From assembly GCA_963663735.2 (NCBI GenBank), contig CAXXHN010000001.1:1178001-1242000 (forward strand): a stretch of 64,000 bases of DNA. The letters run 5' to 3'. Below the pieces are notes generated by a model. It was not told the origin of the DNA, did no database searches, and saw nothing but the letters and a program-made list of their open reading frames with translations. Origin of the DNA: G963663735 sp963663735 (GTDB lineage: Bacteria; Acidobacteriota; UBA6911; RPQK01; JAPXNP01). A program made the translations under genes and the position numbers. Positions 34,832 to 44,337 of the stretch are shown one piece after another. The stretch's first letter is position 1. Each line of letters starts with the position of its first letter.

Positions 34832-36436
34832 TTATTGAGGAGATATCAATTGAGTGTAATCAGAAGGATCGATCAGGGCCTCAATCACCAGTGGTTCCCG
34901 GCAGGTTATGCCCTTTTTAATCGCATCTTTCATTTGATTCAGGTTTTCGGCCCTGGTTATGCTGACACCTAATATCCTGTCTGCCTGGAACAGTTCTCCC
35001 TCGTACAAATCGGTGGCAGCAGGTCTCACACCTTTCCAGTTCTGCTTCAGTTTAATCAGATTTAATTCTCTGTCAGCCATTACAATCACTGTAAGAGGAA
35101 GTTTATACCTGCGGGCGGTTATCAGCTCGCCGAGAGCCATTAAAAATCCTCCGTCTCCTGTGATACACACCACGGGAAGGCCGGGGTTATGCAGTTGGGC
35201 CGCAATCGCGGCAGGCAGGCCGAAACCCATCGAGGACCAGCCATTTGTCATTATAAGATTCTCTGGCTCTTTGGTTTTCCAGATCTGCCCGAGCAGATGT
35301 AAATGTGATCCCACATCACTGGTTACAATGGATTCCGGCGACAGCTCTTCCATCAGGGTTTGCAAAACTGAAACTGCTCCGAACCTGCTGTTGCAGGATG
35401 CAATGTCGGAATCCATATCAGACCTTACCCGAGACACGTCTGACAGCTCCCATAAAAATGTCTTCTTGATCAGCTCTGATATCAGCTCCAGTCCTTCTAT
35501 AAGCCCTCCGGTAACCTGGGTAACTACCAGGCTGTCTGGCATATCAATCGAGATCGTATTGATACTAACCAGGGGGACATCCGGCATCCAGTTTTCAAAA
35601 TTAACCTCAACCGGATCATAACCGCAGCCAATTACCAGATCGGCTTGATCATGTAATTCTGCCAGTCTTCCGCTCAAGGCATGAAAAAGTACCCCGGCAT
35701 AACAGGGATGGTCTTCCGGAATAATCCCTTTGGCCATCGGTGTAATCAAGACCGGCATCGGGTGCTGATCCAGAAACTGAAGGAGTGCCTCCCTGATTCC
35801 GGCCCGTCTAGCGGTTAGTCCGATTGCCAGAACAGGTTTTCGAAAACTGTTTAAATCAAGTTCCAGTTTTCCCACGCCCGCTACAGAGACCGGTTCCCGT
35901 GGAAATTGCTGAAGCCTCGCCGGCTCGCCAGTCTCAGTATCAGCAATATCCGACGGCAGGCCGATATGAACCGGGCCGGGATATTCTTCGCAAGCGAGTG
36001 AAAATGCTTCGGTCAGGACCGAAGAAATGTTGTCTGGAGAAAGCCGGTAGGTCTGCTTGGTCAGGGGACGAAAAAGTTCCTGATGATTTATGTTCATCTG
36101 GGTGGTCCTGCCGACCATCTTATCCGGAACCTCGCTGGTAAAAGCGATCAAGGGGCTTCTATCGAGCAATGCTCCGCCCACGCCAGACGCAAGGTTGACC
36201 GCGCCCGGGCCAAAGGTGGCATGGCAAATACCGGGAATTCCGGTCAGCCTGCCTGTTACCTCTGCCATTACCCCTGCGGAGGCTTCGTTGGACGTCAGGA
36301 TAAACTCGATTCCCTGCTTTTTAAAAGCTTCGATGTAAGGAATGGACGGTCCGCCGGGAATCCCGAAAACGTGCTTGACTCCACGCCCGGACAATTCCTT
36401 CGCTAAACACTCTGCCACAGTCATGTCTGTAATCAA
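34832..36436 (-). CDS. Thiamine-pyrophosphate-dependent enzyme, acetolactate synthase-like
   Basis: 534 residues with the three TPP_enzyme domains: the Pyr domain (about 1-170, starting ECLAKELSGRGVKHVFGIPG, catalytic Glu in TSNEASAGVMAE), the central FAD/nucleotide-type domain (about 190-320) and the PP domain (about 355-525) with GDGGFLMALGEL. The second metal-ligand pair, usually Asn-Asn, reads Ala-Asp (VIVMADRELNL), so it is probably not a standard acetolactate synthase; a decarboxylase or lyase acting on a 2-oxo acid is equally likely. No small regulatory subunit or ilv genes are adjacent. It lies between two peptidase-like genes on the same strand. Confidence 0.8.
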   Translation of the reverse strand: MITDMTVAECLAKELSGRGVKHVFGIPGGPSIPYIEAFKKQGIEFILTSNEASAGVMAEVTGRLTGIPGICHATFGPGAVNLASGVGGALLDRSPLIAFTSEVPDKMVGRTTQMNINHQELFRPLTKQTYRLSPDNISSVLTEAFSLACEEYPGPVHIGLPSDIADTETGEPARLQQFPREPVSVAGVGKLELDLNSFRKPVLAIGLTARRAGIREALLQFLDQHPMPVLITPMAKGIIPEDHPCYAGVLFHALSGRLAELHDQADLVIGCGYDPVEVNFENWMPDVPLVSINTISIDMPDSLVVTQVTGGLIEGLELISELIKKTFLWELSDVSRVRSDMDSDIASCNSRFGAVSVLQTLMEELSPESIVTSDVGSHLHLLGQIWKTKEPENLIMTNGWSSMGFGLPAAIAAQLHNPGLPVVCITGDGGFLMALGELITARRYKLPLTVIVMADRELNLIKLKQNWKGVRPAATDLYEGELFQADRILGVSITRAENLNQMKDAIKKGITCREPLVIEALIDPSDYTQLISPQ

Positions 36437-36502
36437 CTCCCAGAAAATACTTGGTTTAAATTGACTGCCTGTAAATCACTCCCCCACCCGGAGAGATGGA
36501 AA

Positions 36503-38398
36503 TCATTGGTTGATTACATTAACTTCCAGACGGGAAGGCATATCGCTGCTCCGGTATACCCTCTGCATGGTTTTGACAAAATCTTCCTCTTTGGCTTCAA
36601 AAATATTATCCATGTATTTACCAGGATTCCGGTCAACCAGCGGAAACCAGGTACTCTGCACCTGGATCATGATCCGATGCCCGGCTTTGAAGGTATGAAG
36701 TATGTCCTGGAGGGGAAGCCGTACCCTTGTCGGGGTATTCGGCTCGAAAGGTTCCGGGTGTTCATAACTGTTCCTGAATCGACCCCTGATTACTTCACTG
36801 CGGACCATCATCTGGTATCCGCCCATTTTTCTGGTTGGATTAATTCCCTCCGGGTCAGGCTGATCACCCGGGAAGACATCTATCAATTTAACCACCCAAT
36901 CTGCGGAAGACCCTGACGTTGAAACCCAGAGATCTGCCAGCAAACCTCCACCCAGGGTTATATCTTCCTCCAGTACAGGGGTACTGAAAGCCAGAACATC
37001 CGGACGCCGGGAGGCAAACCTCTGGTCATCGGTCATATAGGTTTTAGTCATGCCCGGATCTATTTCCTCGGTAAATGGAACCGGTTTAGCAGGGTCATTT
37101 ATGTACTCATCCCAGTCTGGAATTTCGTTTTGTGGAGGATCAAACTCCAAGGATAATCCCTTTGACAGATAGAGTGACTTCCTTTCGCCGGCCGGAGGCC
37201 ACTGTTCGAATCGACGCCATTCATTTCGGCCGGTTTCAAACATCCAGGCTTCCGGCAATTCCGAAGTTGCCCTGTCTTTCAAATAATGGCTGAAAAAGGG
37301 AAATTCAATAAATTCCCGGTAGAATTCCGAAGTGTCAGCACCAAAACAGATATTGCCCAGGCAGTCACCTTTGCCACGTGCCCAAAGACCATGGCTCCAT
37401 GGACCCATTACCAGCCCGTTATATCCTCCCTCTTTCCTTTTTTCAGCTGCCCTGTAAATGTTCAAAGGGCCGTACAAATCCTCAGCATCAAACCACCCGC
37501 CCACAGTTAATACAGCCTCTGGCAGGTTCCTGATATGGGGCAATAAATTCCTGGATTGCCAGAAGGTATCATAATTTGGGTGCTCAGCCAGTTTATTCCA
37601 GAAATCAACCTCTCCCCCCCAATACCTGGAATTAGCATCTCTGAGTGAACCGAGATGCAGGAAAAAATCATAACCATCAGGAGTGCCATGGTCGAAAGAA
37701 GGGTTCCCCTCAGTAGTCGGCTCCGGGCGGGGCCGGCCGAAGGAAGCCAGGAAATTAAAACTATGAGGAAGAAAAAAGGCCCCATGATGATGAAAATCAT
37801 CAAAAAACCAGTCCGCAATAGGAGCCTGGGGTGAAACAGCCCGCAAGGCTGGATGGGCATCAATCATCCCGGCGGCGGCATAGAACCCAGGATAGGAAAT
37901 GCCCCACATCCCCACTCTCCCGTTGTGCCCGGGAACATTCTTCAGCAGCCAGTCAATGGTATCCCAGGTGTCGGTACTCTCATCAGTTCCCGTATTACTG
38001 CATCCGGTTTCCAGCTGAGCCCGCATATTGTCAAACTCTCCCCCGGACATATACTTGCCCCTCACATCCTGGTAGACAAAAATGTAGCCATCATCCATAA
38101 AAAAAGAACTAGGGCCCAGGTTCATGGGAAACCTGTCTTCCCCATAGGGACTAACGCTATACGGAGTTCTTTTCATCAATATGGGATAGGGACCTTCCCC
38201 TTTTGGAATATATACCGCGGTGAACAGTTCCACTCCGTCCCTCATCGGAACCATATACTCTGATTTGCTGTAATGATCACTTACTGAACTGCCCGAGCTG
38301 TCGAGCAGCAGGGTGAACATGCCGGCGGCGAACAGGAGTCCTCCCAGCAGCGAAATCGTTATCCATTTCTTCCCACCGAAGCCTTTCTTCAATTTCAT
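36503..38398 (-). CDS. CocE/NonD family hydrolase (S15 X-Pro dipeptidyl-peptidase-like)
   Basis: 631 residues. One N-terminal membrane segment (about 12-32) anchors it with the catalytic part outside. The alpha/beta hydrolase domain has the nucleophile elbow WGISYPGFY (Ser168), preceded by YIFVYQDVRGKYMSGG, and VGGWFDAEDLYG carrying the likely acid with GPWSHG for the His. A C-terminal jelly-roll domain (about 420-630) is typical of the CocE/glutaryl-7-ACA acylase/PepX group. It hydrolyses an amide or ester, possibly X-Pro peptides. The gene is 66 bp upstream of the TPP enzyme and likely in one transcript with it. Confidence 0.9.
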   Translation of the reverse strand: MKLKKGFGGKKWITISLLGGLLFAAGMFTLLLDSSGSSVSDHYSKSEYMVPMRDGVELFTAVYIPKGEGPYPILMKRTPYSVSPYGEDRFPMNLGPSSFFMDDGYIFVYQDVRGKYMSGGEFDNMRAQLETGCSNTGTDESTDTWDTIDWLLKNVPGHNGRVGMWGISYPGFYAAAGMIDAHPALRAVSPQAPIADWFFDDFHHHGAFFLPHSFNFLASFGRPRPEPTTEGNPSFDHGTPDGYDFFLHLGSLRDANSRYWGGEVDFWNKLAEHPNYDTFWQSRNLLPHIRNLPEAVLTVGGWFDAEDLYGPLNIYRAAEKRKEGGYNGLVMGPWSHGLWARGKGDCLGNICFGADTSEFYREFIEFPFFSHYLKDRATSELPEAWMFETGRNEWRRFEQWPPAGERKSLYLSKGLSLEFDPPQNEIPDWDEYINDPAKPVPFTEEIDPGMTKTYMTDDQRFASRRPDVLAFSTPVLEEDITLGGGLLADLWVSTSGSSADWVVKLIDVFPGDQPDPEGINPTRKMGGYQMMVRSEVIRGRFRNSYEHPEPFEPNTPTRVRLPLQDILHTFKAGHRIMIQVQSTWFPLVDRNPGKYMDNIFEAKEEDFVKTMQRVYRSSDMPSRLEVNVINQ

Positions 38399-38569
38399 CC
38401 TTACATCAACTCCATTCAGTGAATTTTATTCAGTATAGTTGAGCAGATATTTTTCTACAAGATCACTAAGCAGCCAGGTCCTGGAGCAGGGCGCATGTCT
38501 CCATTTCCCAATGAACTGTATACAGGATGAGGGGCAGGTGAAAAGGATTACCAAGGCCGGTCCGGATCT

Positions 38570-39940
38570 TCACACAGGGAGAGCGGCAAGCTTTTCCTCT
38601 TCTCGCACCAGGACCCGGTCAACCCAGATATAGGCAATAACACCAGCGATGATATTAGCCAGGGTCAGCCCCCAGTAAAGTCCAGCAGTCCCTGATAAGC
38701 TGGCTCCTGCCCAGGCAAAAGGAATCCAGAGTGTGAAAGCGAGAAGAAACTCAAGGATCAAAGAATCCCAGGGCCTCCCCATAACATTCAAAGCGGTCCA
38801 GATAATCTGATGTATGCTGCGTAAGCCCAGGCTGAAAGGAACTATCCAGAGATAGAGCACCGCTGATTCCACCACAAGAGGATCACTGTTGAACCAGGCG
38901 GCAATCGGCCTGGCTGATATCCAGAATGTGACCGCCAGCAACAGCCCCCAGGCCAGGGAAAAGATCCTTGCCAGGGATATTCCTCTGCTTATCCTGTCAA
39001 TCCGTCCCGCTCCGAAATTCTGCCCGACAAAAGGACTGATCCCCGTTGAAAGGGCGAAGACAATAGCCAGGCCAAAGCCCTCAATCCGGGACGCTACGCC
39101 GAACCCGGCAACTGCCTCCTCTCCAAACTGGGTGACAATCCTGGTCACAATCCCCAGGGCTATTGGAATAATGGCGTTGGAAACTGCAACCGGCAGCCCG
39201 GTGCCCAATAAGATTTTCCAGGAACGTATCAGATTGCCAAGCCCCGGCCAGGGTGAGGCGAGCATCTGTTCCCTGAAATGGAGAACCCAAAGAGCCACCA
39301 CCAGGGTCATTCCCCGGGCTATTACTGTTGCGAGGGCCGCCCCGGAAATACCCATGGCCGGCACAGGTCCCCATCCAAAGATTAAAATCGGATCAAGCAC
39401 CGCATTCACCGCAACCCCCAGAAGCATGACTATGCTGGGAGTAACCGTATCTCCAGTGGCTCTTATGATGTTGTTGCCAACAATCGGAACGATGTAGAAC
39501 AGCATTCCTGGATACCATATATTCATATACTGCTTCACATAAAGCAGCATGGAATCAGTGGCTCCAAGAAGAGTGAAAAGAGGTTCAATCGTAGTCAGCC
39601 CGAGTCCGGTCAACAGCACCACACAGACAGTGGCCAGGGACAGCGAATCCGTCGAATAGCGGCGGATCATGGTCCTGTCACCAGCTCCTATACCACGGGA
39701 AATGACAGCCATCGCTCCCACTCCCAGTCCCAGGGTAAATGTACCAACCACCATTACAACAGGGAATGTAAGCGTGATGGCCGCCAAAGGTACAGTCCCC
39801 AGCCTCCCGACAAAAAAAACATCGACGACATTAAAGGCCATCATTCCCAGAATACCGACAAGCATGGGGGCGGCAAGCCGAATCAATGTCTGGCCGATCG
39901 GACCAGTAGTCAGTTTGGAGGAATTTGCCGGGGTTTTCAT
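38570..39940 (-). CDS. MATE family efflux transporter
   Basis: 456 residues with about twelve membrane helices in two MatE repeats. The opening LTTGPIGQTLIRLAAPMLVG and the repeat starts near residue 235 (SWKILLGTGLPVAVSNAIIP) match the family, as does FGVASRIEGFGLA. It exports drugs or metabolites in exchange for Na+ or H+. It is divergent from the cysteine desulfurase gene and separated by 171 bp from the CocE gene downstream. Confidence 0.92.
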   Translation of the reverse strand: MKTPANSSKLTTGPIGQTLIRLAAPMLVGILGMMAFNVVDVFFVGRLGTVPLAAITLTFPVVMVVGTFTLGLGVGAMAVISRGIGAGDRTMIRRYSTDSLSLATVCVVLLTGLGLTTIEPLFTLLGATDSMLLYVKQYMNIWYPGMLFYIVPIVGNNIIRATGDTVTPSIVMLLGVAVNAVLDPILIFGWGPVPAMGISGAALATVIARGMTLVVALWVLHFREQMLASPWPGLGNLIRSWKILLGTGLPVAVSNAIIPIALGIVTRIVTQFGEEAVAGFGVASRIEGFGLAIVFALSTGISPFVGQNFGAGRIDRISRGISLARIFSLAWGLLLAVTFWISARPIAAWFNSDPLVVESAVLYLWIVPFSLGLRSIHQIIWTALNVMGRPWDSLILEFLLAFTLWIPFAWAGASLSGTAGLYWGLTLANIIAGVIAYIWVDRVLVREEEKLAALPV

Positions 39941-40153
39941 AGTTGATCAATAGAATAACATTATGCTTTGTTTGGGCTCGATCTATATAACAGGTTTGTA
40001 CTTCAAACCCTTTCGGCACTTTACCAATCCACCTTCATTAATCAGGAGTCGCCGCTGAAAAATATTACAATGGAGACTGGCGTAGAAACAGCCGCCCTGA
40101 TCCTGGAAAACCGGCTCTGAAATTAGTTTTAATAATAAGGGAAAGAGGAAATC

Positions 40154-41278
40154 TTGAAACCAATTTATCTGGATTACAACGCCACCACTCCCCTGGACCA
40201 GGAAGTCCGGAAAACCATGTTCTCCTGCCTGGAGGATAACTTCGGGAACCCATCCAGCGCCCATTATTATGGGAAGGAGGCAAAAAAGGCCCTGGAATCG
40301 GCACGATCAAGAATTGCCTCTCTAATTACCTGCAAGCCGACTGAAATAATATTTACCAGCGGAGGAACTGAATCAAATAATTATGCCATTGCCGGCTTCG
40401 CCCTGGCTAATCGCGACAAGGGAAATCACATCATTACCAGCAGCATTGAACATCCGGCAGTGACAGAGGTGTGTAAACACCTTTCCAGAAATGGATTTGA
40501 GATCACCTTCCTGCCGGTGGACAATACAGGAAGAGTAGACCCCGGGTCAGTAGCTGAATCCATCACCAGCCGGACTATCCTGATCACCATCATGCATGCC
40601 AACAATGAAGTTGGAACTGTCCAACCGATTTCTGAGATCTCAAAAATTGCCGCACAAAACAATATTGCCTTCCATACAGACGCCGCTCAGTCGCTGGGTA
40701 AAATTGAAGTGGATGTACAAAAACTGGGTGTTGACATGCTCTCCATTGCAGGGCATAAAATATACGCCCCCAAAGGCATAGGGGCACTCTATGTAAAACA
40801 GGGCATTGAATTGTTCCACCTGCTGCAGGGAGCGGGGCAGGAAAATGGAGTACGCCCGGGCACCGAAAATATCCCCGGCATTGCGGGCCTGGGTAAAGCC
40901 TGTGAATCAGCCGGCCTGCATCTGGAGAAAAACTCTCTCCACCTTGCCGCGACGAGAGACAGGTTGGAAAAAGGGCTGCAGCTGATAAACCCTGGTCTGA
41001 AAATCACCGGAAATCCTCTACACCGCCTTCCCAATACATTAAATGTCTGCTTCAGCCGGGTAAACGAAAATTTTCAAAAAAACCTGTTTGCCCGCGTGGC
41101 TGCATCCGCCGGCTCTGCCTGCCACTCAGGGGCAAGCGCCATCTCCCCAGTGCTAAAAGCAATGAATGTTCCTGAAGAACTGGCCCGAGGGGCCATCAGA
41201 TTTTCAACAGGTAAATATACAACTGAAACAGAAATCGATGATTCTCTTGCCATAATCAAACAGCTGTTATCAGATTAG
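40154..41278 (+). CDS. Cysteine desulfurase (NifS/IscS type)
   Basis: 374 residues starting at a TTG with GAGGA upstream; the family N-terminus (MKPIYLDYNATTPLDQEV) fixes this start. His100 in SSIEHPA stacks on the cofactor, Asp176 is in FHTDAAQS, the PLP lysine is Lys202 in AGHKIYAPKG, and the persulfide Cys323 is in GSACHSG. It takes sulfur from cysteine for Fe-S clusters, tRNA thiolation or cofactors. No iscU or other cluster-assembly gene is adjacent. Fe-S enzymes elsewhere in the window (PFOR, activase) would be among the clients. Confidence 0.94.
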   Translation: MKPIYLDYNATTPLDQEVRKTMFSCLEDNFGNPSSAHYYGKEAKKALESARSRIASLITCKPTEIIFTSGGTESNNYAIAGFALANRDKGNHIITSSIEHPAVTEVCKHLSRNGFEITFLPVDNTGRVDPGSVAESITSRTILITIMHANNEVGTVQPISEISKIAAQNNIAFHTDAAQSLGKIEVDVQKLGVDMLSIAGHKIYAPKGIGALYVKQGIELFHLLQGAGQENGVRPGTENIPGIAGLGKACESAGLHLEKNSLHLAATRDRLEKGLQLINPGLKITGNPLHRLPNTLNVCFSRVNENFQKNLFARVAASAGSACHSGASAISPVLKAMNVPEELARGAIRFSTGKYTTETEIDDSLAIIKQLLSD

Positions 41279-41616
41279 CATGCCCGGCAGGATATCCAAC
41301 TGTATATTCATCCATTACATTTGCAGCCAGGCTGAAGAATCAACAGGAATTGAATAATGCCACTGGCTGGTGGATAATAGTCTTACTGCCTGCCGGCAAA
41401 CCTGATTTATAGATTAAATCTATTTGTCTTATAAGCAAAAAAATGAAGGAATTTTGATGAAATTTTATACATTGTTTCCGGCAGGCAATGTTAGAAATCC
41501 GGGTCATCAAGAGAAAACCAGGAAAATCGCGGTTACTCCGATTTTCAGCCATGACTGAGTATAGCCAGGAATTTGGAATCCGAATCAAATCCCTGCTCCC
41601 TGGATATGAGGCATAA
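41279..41616. other. Intergenic region upstream of proB
   Basis: About 340 bp with no convincing gene. It holds a 10-bp inverted pair, TGCCTGCCGG (41390-41399) and CCGGCAGGCA (41479-41488), and a short palindrome ATAGATT A AATCTAT (41409-41423) that could be an operator. GAGG just before 41617 is the proB ribosome site. Confidence 0.4.
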
Positions 41617-42738
41617 ATGGAACAAAACCTGATTTCAATAAAACCCTGGAAAAGGGCTGTCATTAAAGTCGGCAGTACCCTGATGACAGCCGGAACCGGC
41701 CGTATCAGTACAAAGTACATTCTGACCATTGCGTCTTTTATTAACAAGTGTCGGCAGACAGGCAGGGAAATCGTACTGGTTTCCTCGGGTGCAGTGGCCG
41801 CGGGAAGTTCAACTCAACCCCGGCTGGCTGGGAAAACCCAGAGGACAATCCCGGAAAGACAGGCCCTGGCGGCTATCGGCCAGCCGTTGCTGATGGAACA
41901 GTGGGGGAGATTCTTCGATTTTCCCTGCGCCCAGATGCTACTGACCTATGACGGGATTGCTGACAGGAAACGGCTCGTTAATGCCAGAAATACATTAACG
42001 GAACTCCTAAAGCTCGGAGTTCTTCCGATAATCAATGAAAATGACACAACTGCTGTTGAAGAACTTAAAGTTGGAGACAATGACAACCTTGCCGCGTACG
42101 CTGCGGTAATGGCAGAAGCTGACCTGCTAATAATCTGTTCGGATATAGACGGCTTATACAATAGTGACCCCAAAAAAACCAACGAGGCTGCATTCATCCC
42201 TGAGATCCATGAAATTAATGAACAAATATTTTCCCTGGCAGGTGGCTCAGGCAGCCGGATAGGAACCGGGGGAATGCTGACCAAAATCCAGGCTGCCGAG
42301 AAAGCAACCAGTGCCGGAATCAACACCGTCATTCTGAACGGAACCAGGTTTGAATGTTTCGAAAACCTCTTGCGGGACCGCTTGTTCGGGACCATTTTCC
42401 ACGGCCAGAAAAATAAAATCAGTGCCAAGCGCCACTGGATGCTGCATGTCCTGAGGAGCAGCGGGAGTATTTCAGTGGACGAAGGAGCAGCATCGGTGCT
42501 GATAAAAAAGGGTGCATCTCTCCTGCCTTCGGGCATTACTGAAATTTCAGGAGAATTCAGTTCAGGTGACGCTGTTGACATCCAGGATGCTGGTGGAAAA
42601 AGAATTGCCCGGGGACTCGTCCGCTACGACCGCCGGGAACTGGATAGCCTGATTGGGCTGAACCGTGAAGCCAGGGAAATCCTGCCAGGGAGAAACGGCG
42701 GAGTTGTTGTCCACCGGGGAGAAATGGTTCTGATCTGA
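41617..42738 (+). CDS. proB: Glutamate 5-kinase
   Basis: 373 residues, usual length. The amino-acid kinase domain (about 1-255) has KRAVIKVGSTLM, VSSGAVAAG, NENDTTAVEELKVGDND and GTGGMLTKIQAAEKAT; a PUA domain occupies the C-terminal part (about 275-360, SGSISVDEGAASVL...). It phosphorylates glutamate, the first step of proline synthesis, and is usually feedback-inhibited by proline. It is followed by proA after 40 bp in a clear operon. Confidence 0.96.
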   Translation: MEQNLISIKPWKRAVIKVGSTLMTAGTGRISTKYILTIASFINKCRQTGREIVLVSSGAVAAGSSTQPRLAGKTQRTIPERQALAAIGQPLLMEQWGRFFDFPCAQMLLTYDGIADRKRLVNARNTLTELLKLGVLPIINENDTTAVEELKVGDNDNLAAYAAVMAEADLLIICSDIDGLYNSDPKKTNEAAFIPEIHEINEQIFSLAGGSGSRIGTGGMLTKIQAAEKATSAGINTVILNGTRFECFENLLRDRLFGTIFHGQKNKISAKRHWMLHVLRSSGSISVDEGAASVLIKKGASLLPSGITEISGEFSSGDAVDIQDAGGKRIARGLVRYDRRELDSLIGLNREAREILPGRNGGVVVHRGEMVLI

Positions 42739-42778
42739 TGCAAAAGTTTTATCAACCCCCGCAGTTAAGGAGATCGTA

Positions 42779-44044
42779 ATGACCGAAACCTTTCAGACTA
42801 TTGAAAAGATGGCTAAAGAGTGCAGGGATGCCTCTCTTTCCATGGCCGAATTATCAACGGGGCAAAAGAATGAAGCTCTGGAAGCAATCGCAGATCAGCT
42901 TATGGTCGATGAAGATGAGATTCTCGAGGCAAACGTGCTGGACCTAACCTCAGGTCAGGAAAAGGGCCTGGACAAGGCTATGCTGGACAGACTGGCCTTG
43001 GATCGCAACCGCCTGGATAAAATGGCCGGAGCAGTTAGGGAAATCGCTGCCCTGCCAGATCCTGTGGGAGAAATCAGCGAAATGGTTACCAGGCCCAGCG
43101 GTATAAAGGTTGGTAAAATGCGGATTCCGCTCGGGGTGATAGCCATGATTTATGAAGCTCGCCCCAACGTAACCTCCGATGCCGCGGCCCTCTGCCTGAA
43201 AGCCGGAAATTCAGCCATACTCCGGGGCGGTTCTGAAGCTTTCCATTCCAATCAGGCCATTGCCAAATCGCTTCAGAAGGCGCTTTCCTTAAAAGGACTG
43301 CCTGCTGCCGCTGTCAGCCTGCTTCCTACAAATGACCGAAAAGCGATAACTGAATTGCTGACCATGGACAGGTATATCGACCTGGTCATACCCCGCGGCG
43401 GGGAAGGCCTGATCCGTTATGTTGCTGAAACCAGCAGAATTCCGGTAATAATGCATTACAAAGGCGTCTGTCACATGTTCGTGGATGAATCTGCCGATGC
43501 CGAAATGGCCAGAAAAATCCTGATTGACGGGAAAACCAGTCGCCCTGGTGTCTGTAATGCTCTGGAATCACTACTTGTGCATGAAAAATCAAGCCAGAAG
43601 ATATTACCCATTCTTGGAAAGGCAATGGCAGAAAGAGGAGTTGAAATCCGTGGATGCCCCAAGACCTGCTCCATTCTCCCCGAATCAGTTCCGGCTGATG
43701 AAAATGACTGGGGCACTGAATATTTATCCCTGACTCTGTCCATCAAAATTGTGGGCAGCCTGGACGATGCCATCGCCCATATCAGGAAATATGGCTCCAA
43801 CCATACGGAGGTAATCGTAACCAATAACCTGGCCAATGCTTCCCGCTTCATCCAGGCCGTTAATTCATCTGTGGTAATGGTCAACGCCTCCAGCAGGTTT
43901 TCTGATGGCGGAGAATTCGGGCTTGGAGCAGAGATCGGGATTTCCACATCAAAACTGCATGCTTATGGTCCGATGGGCATCAAATCACTGACTACCCAAA
44001 AATTCATTGTTTTAGGACAGGGGGAAACCAGGCACCAGGTCTGA
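42779..44044 (+). CDS. proA: Gamma-glutamyl phosphate reductase
   Basis: 421 residues of the aldehyde dehydrogenase superfamily. Hallmarks are MIYEARPNVTSDAAALCLKA, ILRGGSEAFHSN and the catalytic cysteine in TSRPGVCNALE. It reduces gamma-glutamyl phosphate with NADPH to glutamate semialdehyde, the second step of proline synthesis. An AAGGAGATC ribosome site lies just upstream. The operon is proB-proA; proC is not in the window. Confidence 0.96.
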   Translation: MTETFQTIEKMAKECRDASLSMAELSTGQKNEALEAIADQLMVDEDEILEANVLDLTSGQEKGLDKAMLDRLALDRNRLDKMAGAVREIAALPDPVGEISEMVTRPSGIKVGKMRIPLGVIAMIYEARPNVTSDAAALCLKAGNSAILRGGSEAFHSNQAIAKSLQKALSLKGLPAAAVSLLPTNDRKAITELLTMDRYIDLVIPRGGEGLIRYVAETSRIPVIMHYKGVCHMFVDESADAEMARKILIDGKTSRPGVCNALESLLVHEKSSQKILPILGKAMAERGVEIRGCPKTCSILPESVPADENDWGTEYLSLTLSIKIVGSLDDAIAHIRKYGSNHTEVIVTNNLANASRFIQAVNSSVVMVNASSRFSDGGEFGLGAEIGISTSKLHAYGPMGIKSLTTQKFIVLGQGETRHQV

Positions 44045-44285
44045 TTCCGCCTGTTTTGTCCCTTGCTTTGAGTTAGATTCTCTCTCTGTCCGGATATATG
44101 TATTTAATTTCCTGTTTCAATTTTTAGATGTCTCTATCCAGATAAAATCATACTGAACGGGTTTGTTCCTTCAAAAACAGGAAAAGTTTTCAAAAATAAG
44201 TCTAAATTCCAGACAAATTGGCAAACTTCGCAGTATTTGACTTGATTATCTAAAAATACAGGTAAAATATTAATTTAAATTGAAT

Positions 44286-44315
44286 TTGACAGATTATTCT
44301 CAGAATCCAGAATAT
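44286..44315 (+). promoter_or_regulatory. Candidate sigma-70 promoter of the carboxyltransferase operon
   Basis: TTGACA (44286-44291) is followed after 18 bases by GAATAT (44310-44315), about 25 bp before the operon's ATG. A further TTGACTTGA...TAAAAT set lies near 44236-44262. The region is AT-rich, which raises chance matches. Confidence 0.35.
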
Positions 44316-44337
44316 AGTAATTTTGGTTGGAGGATCT

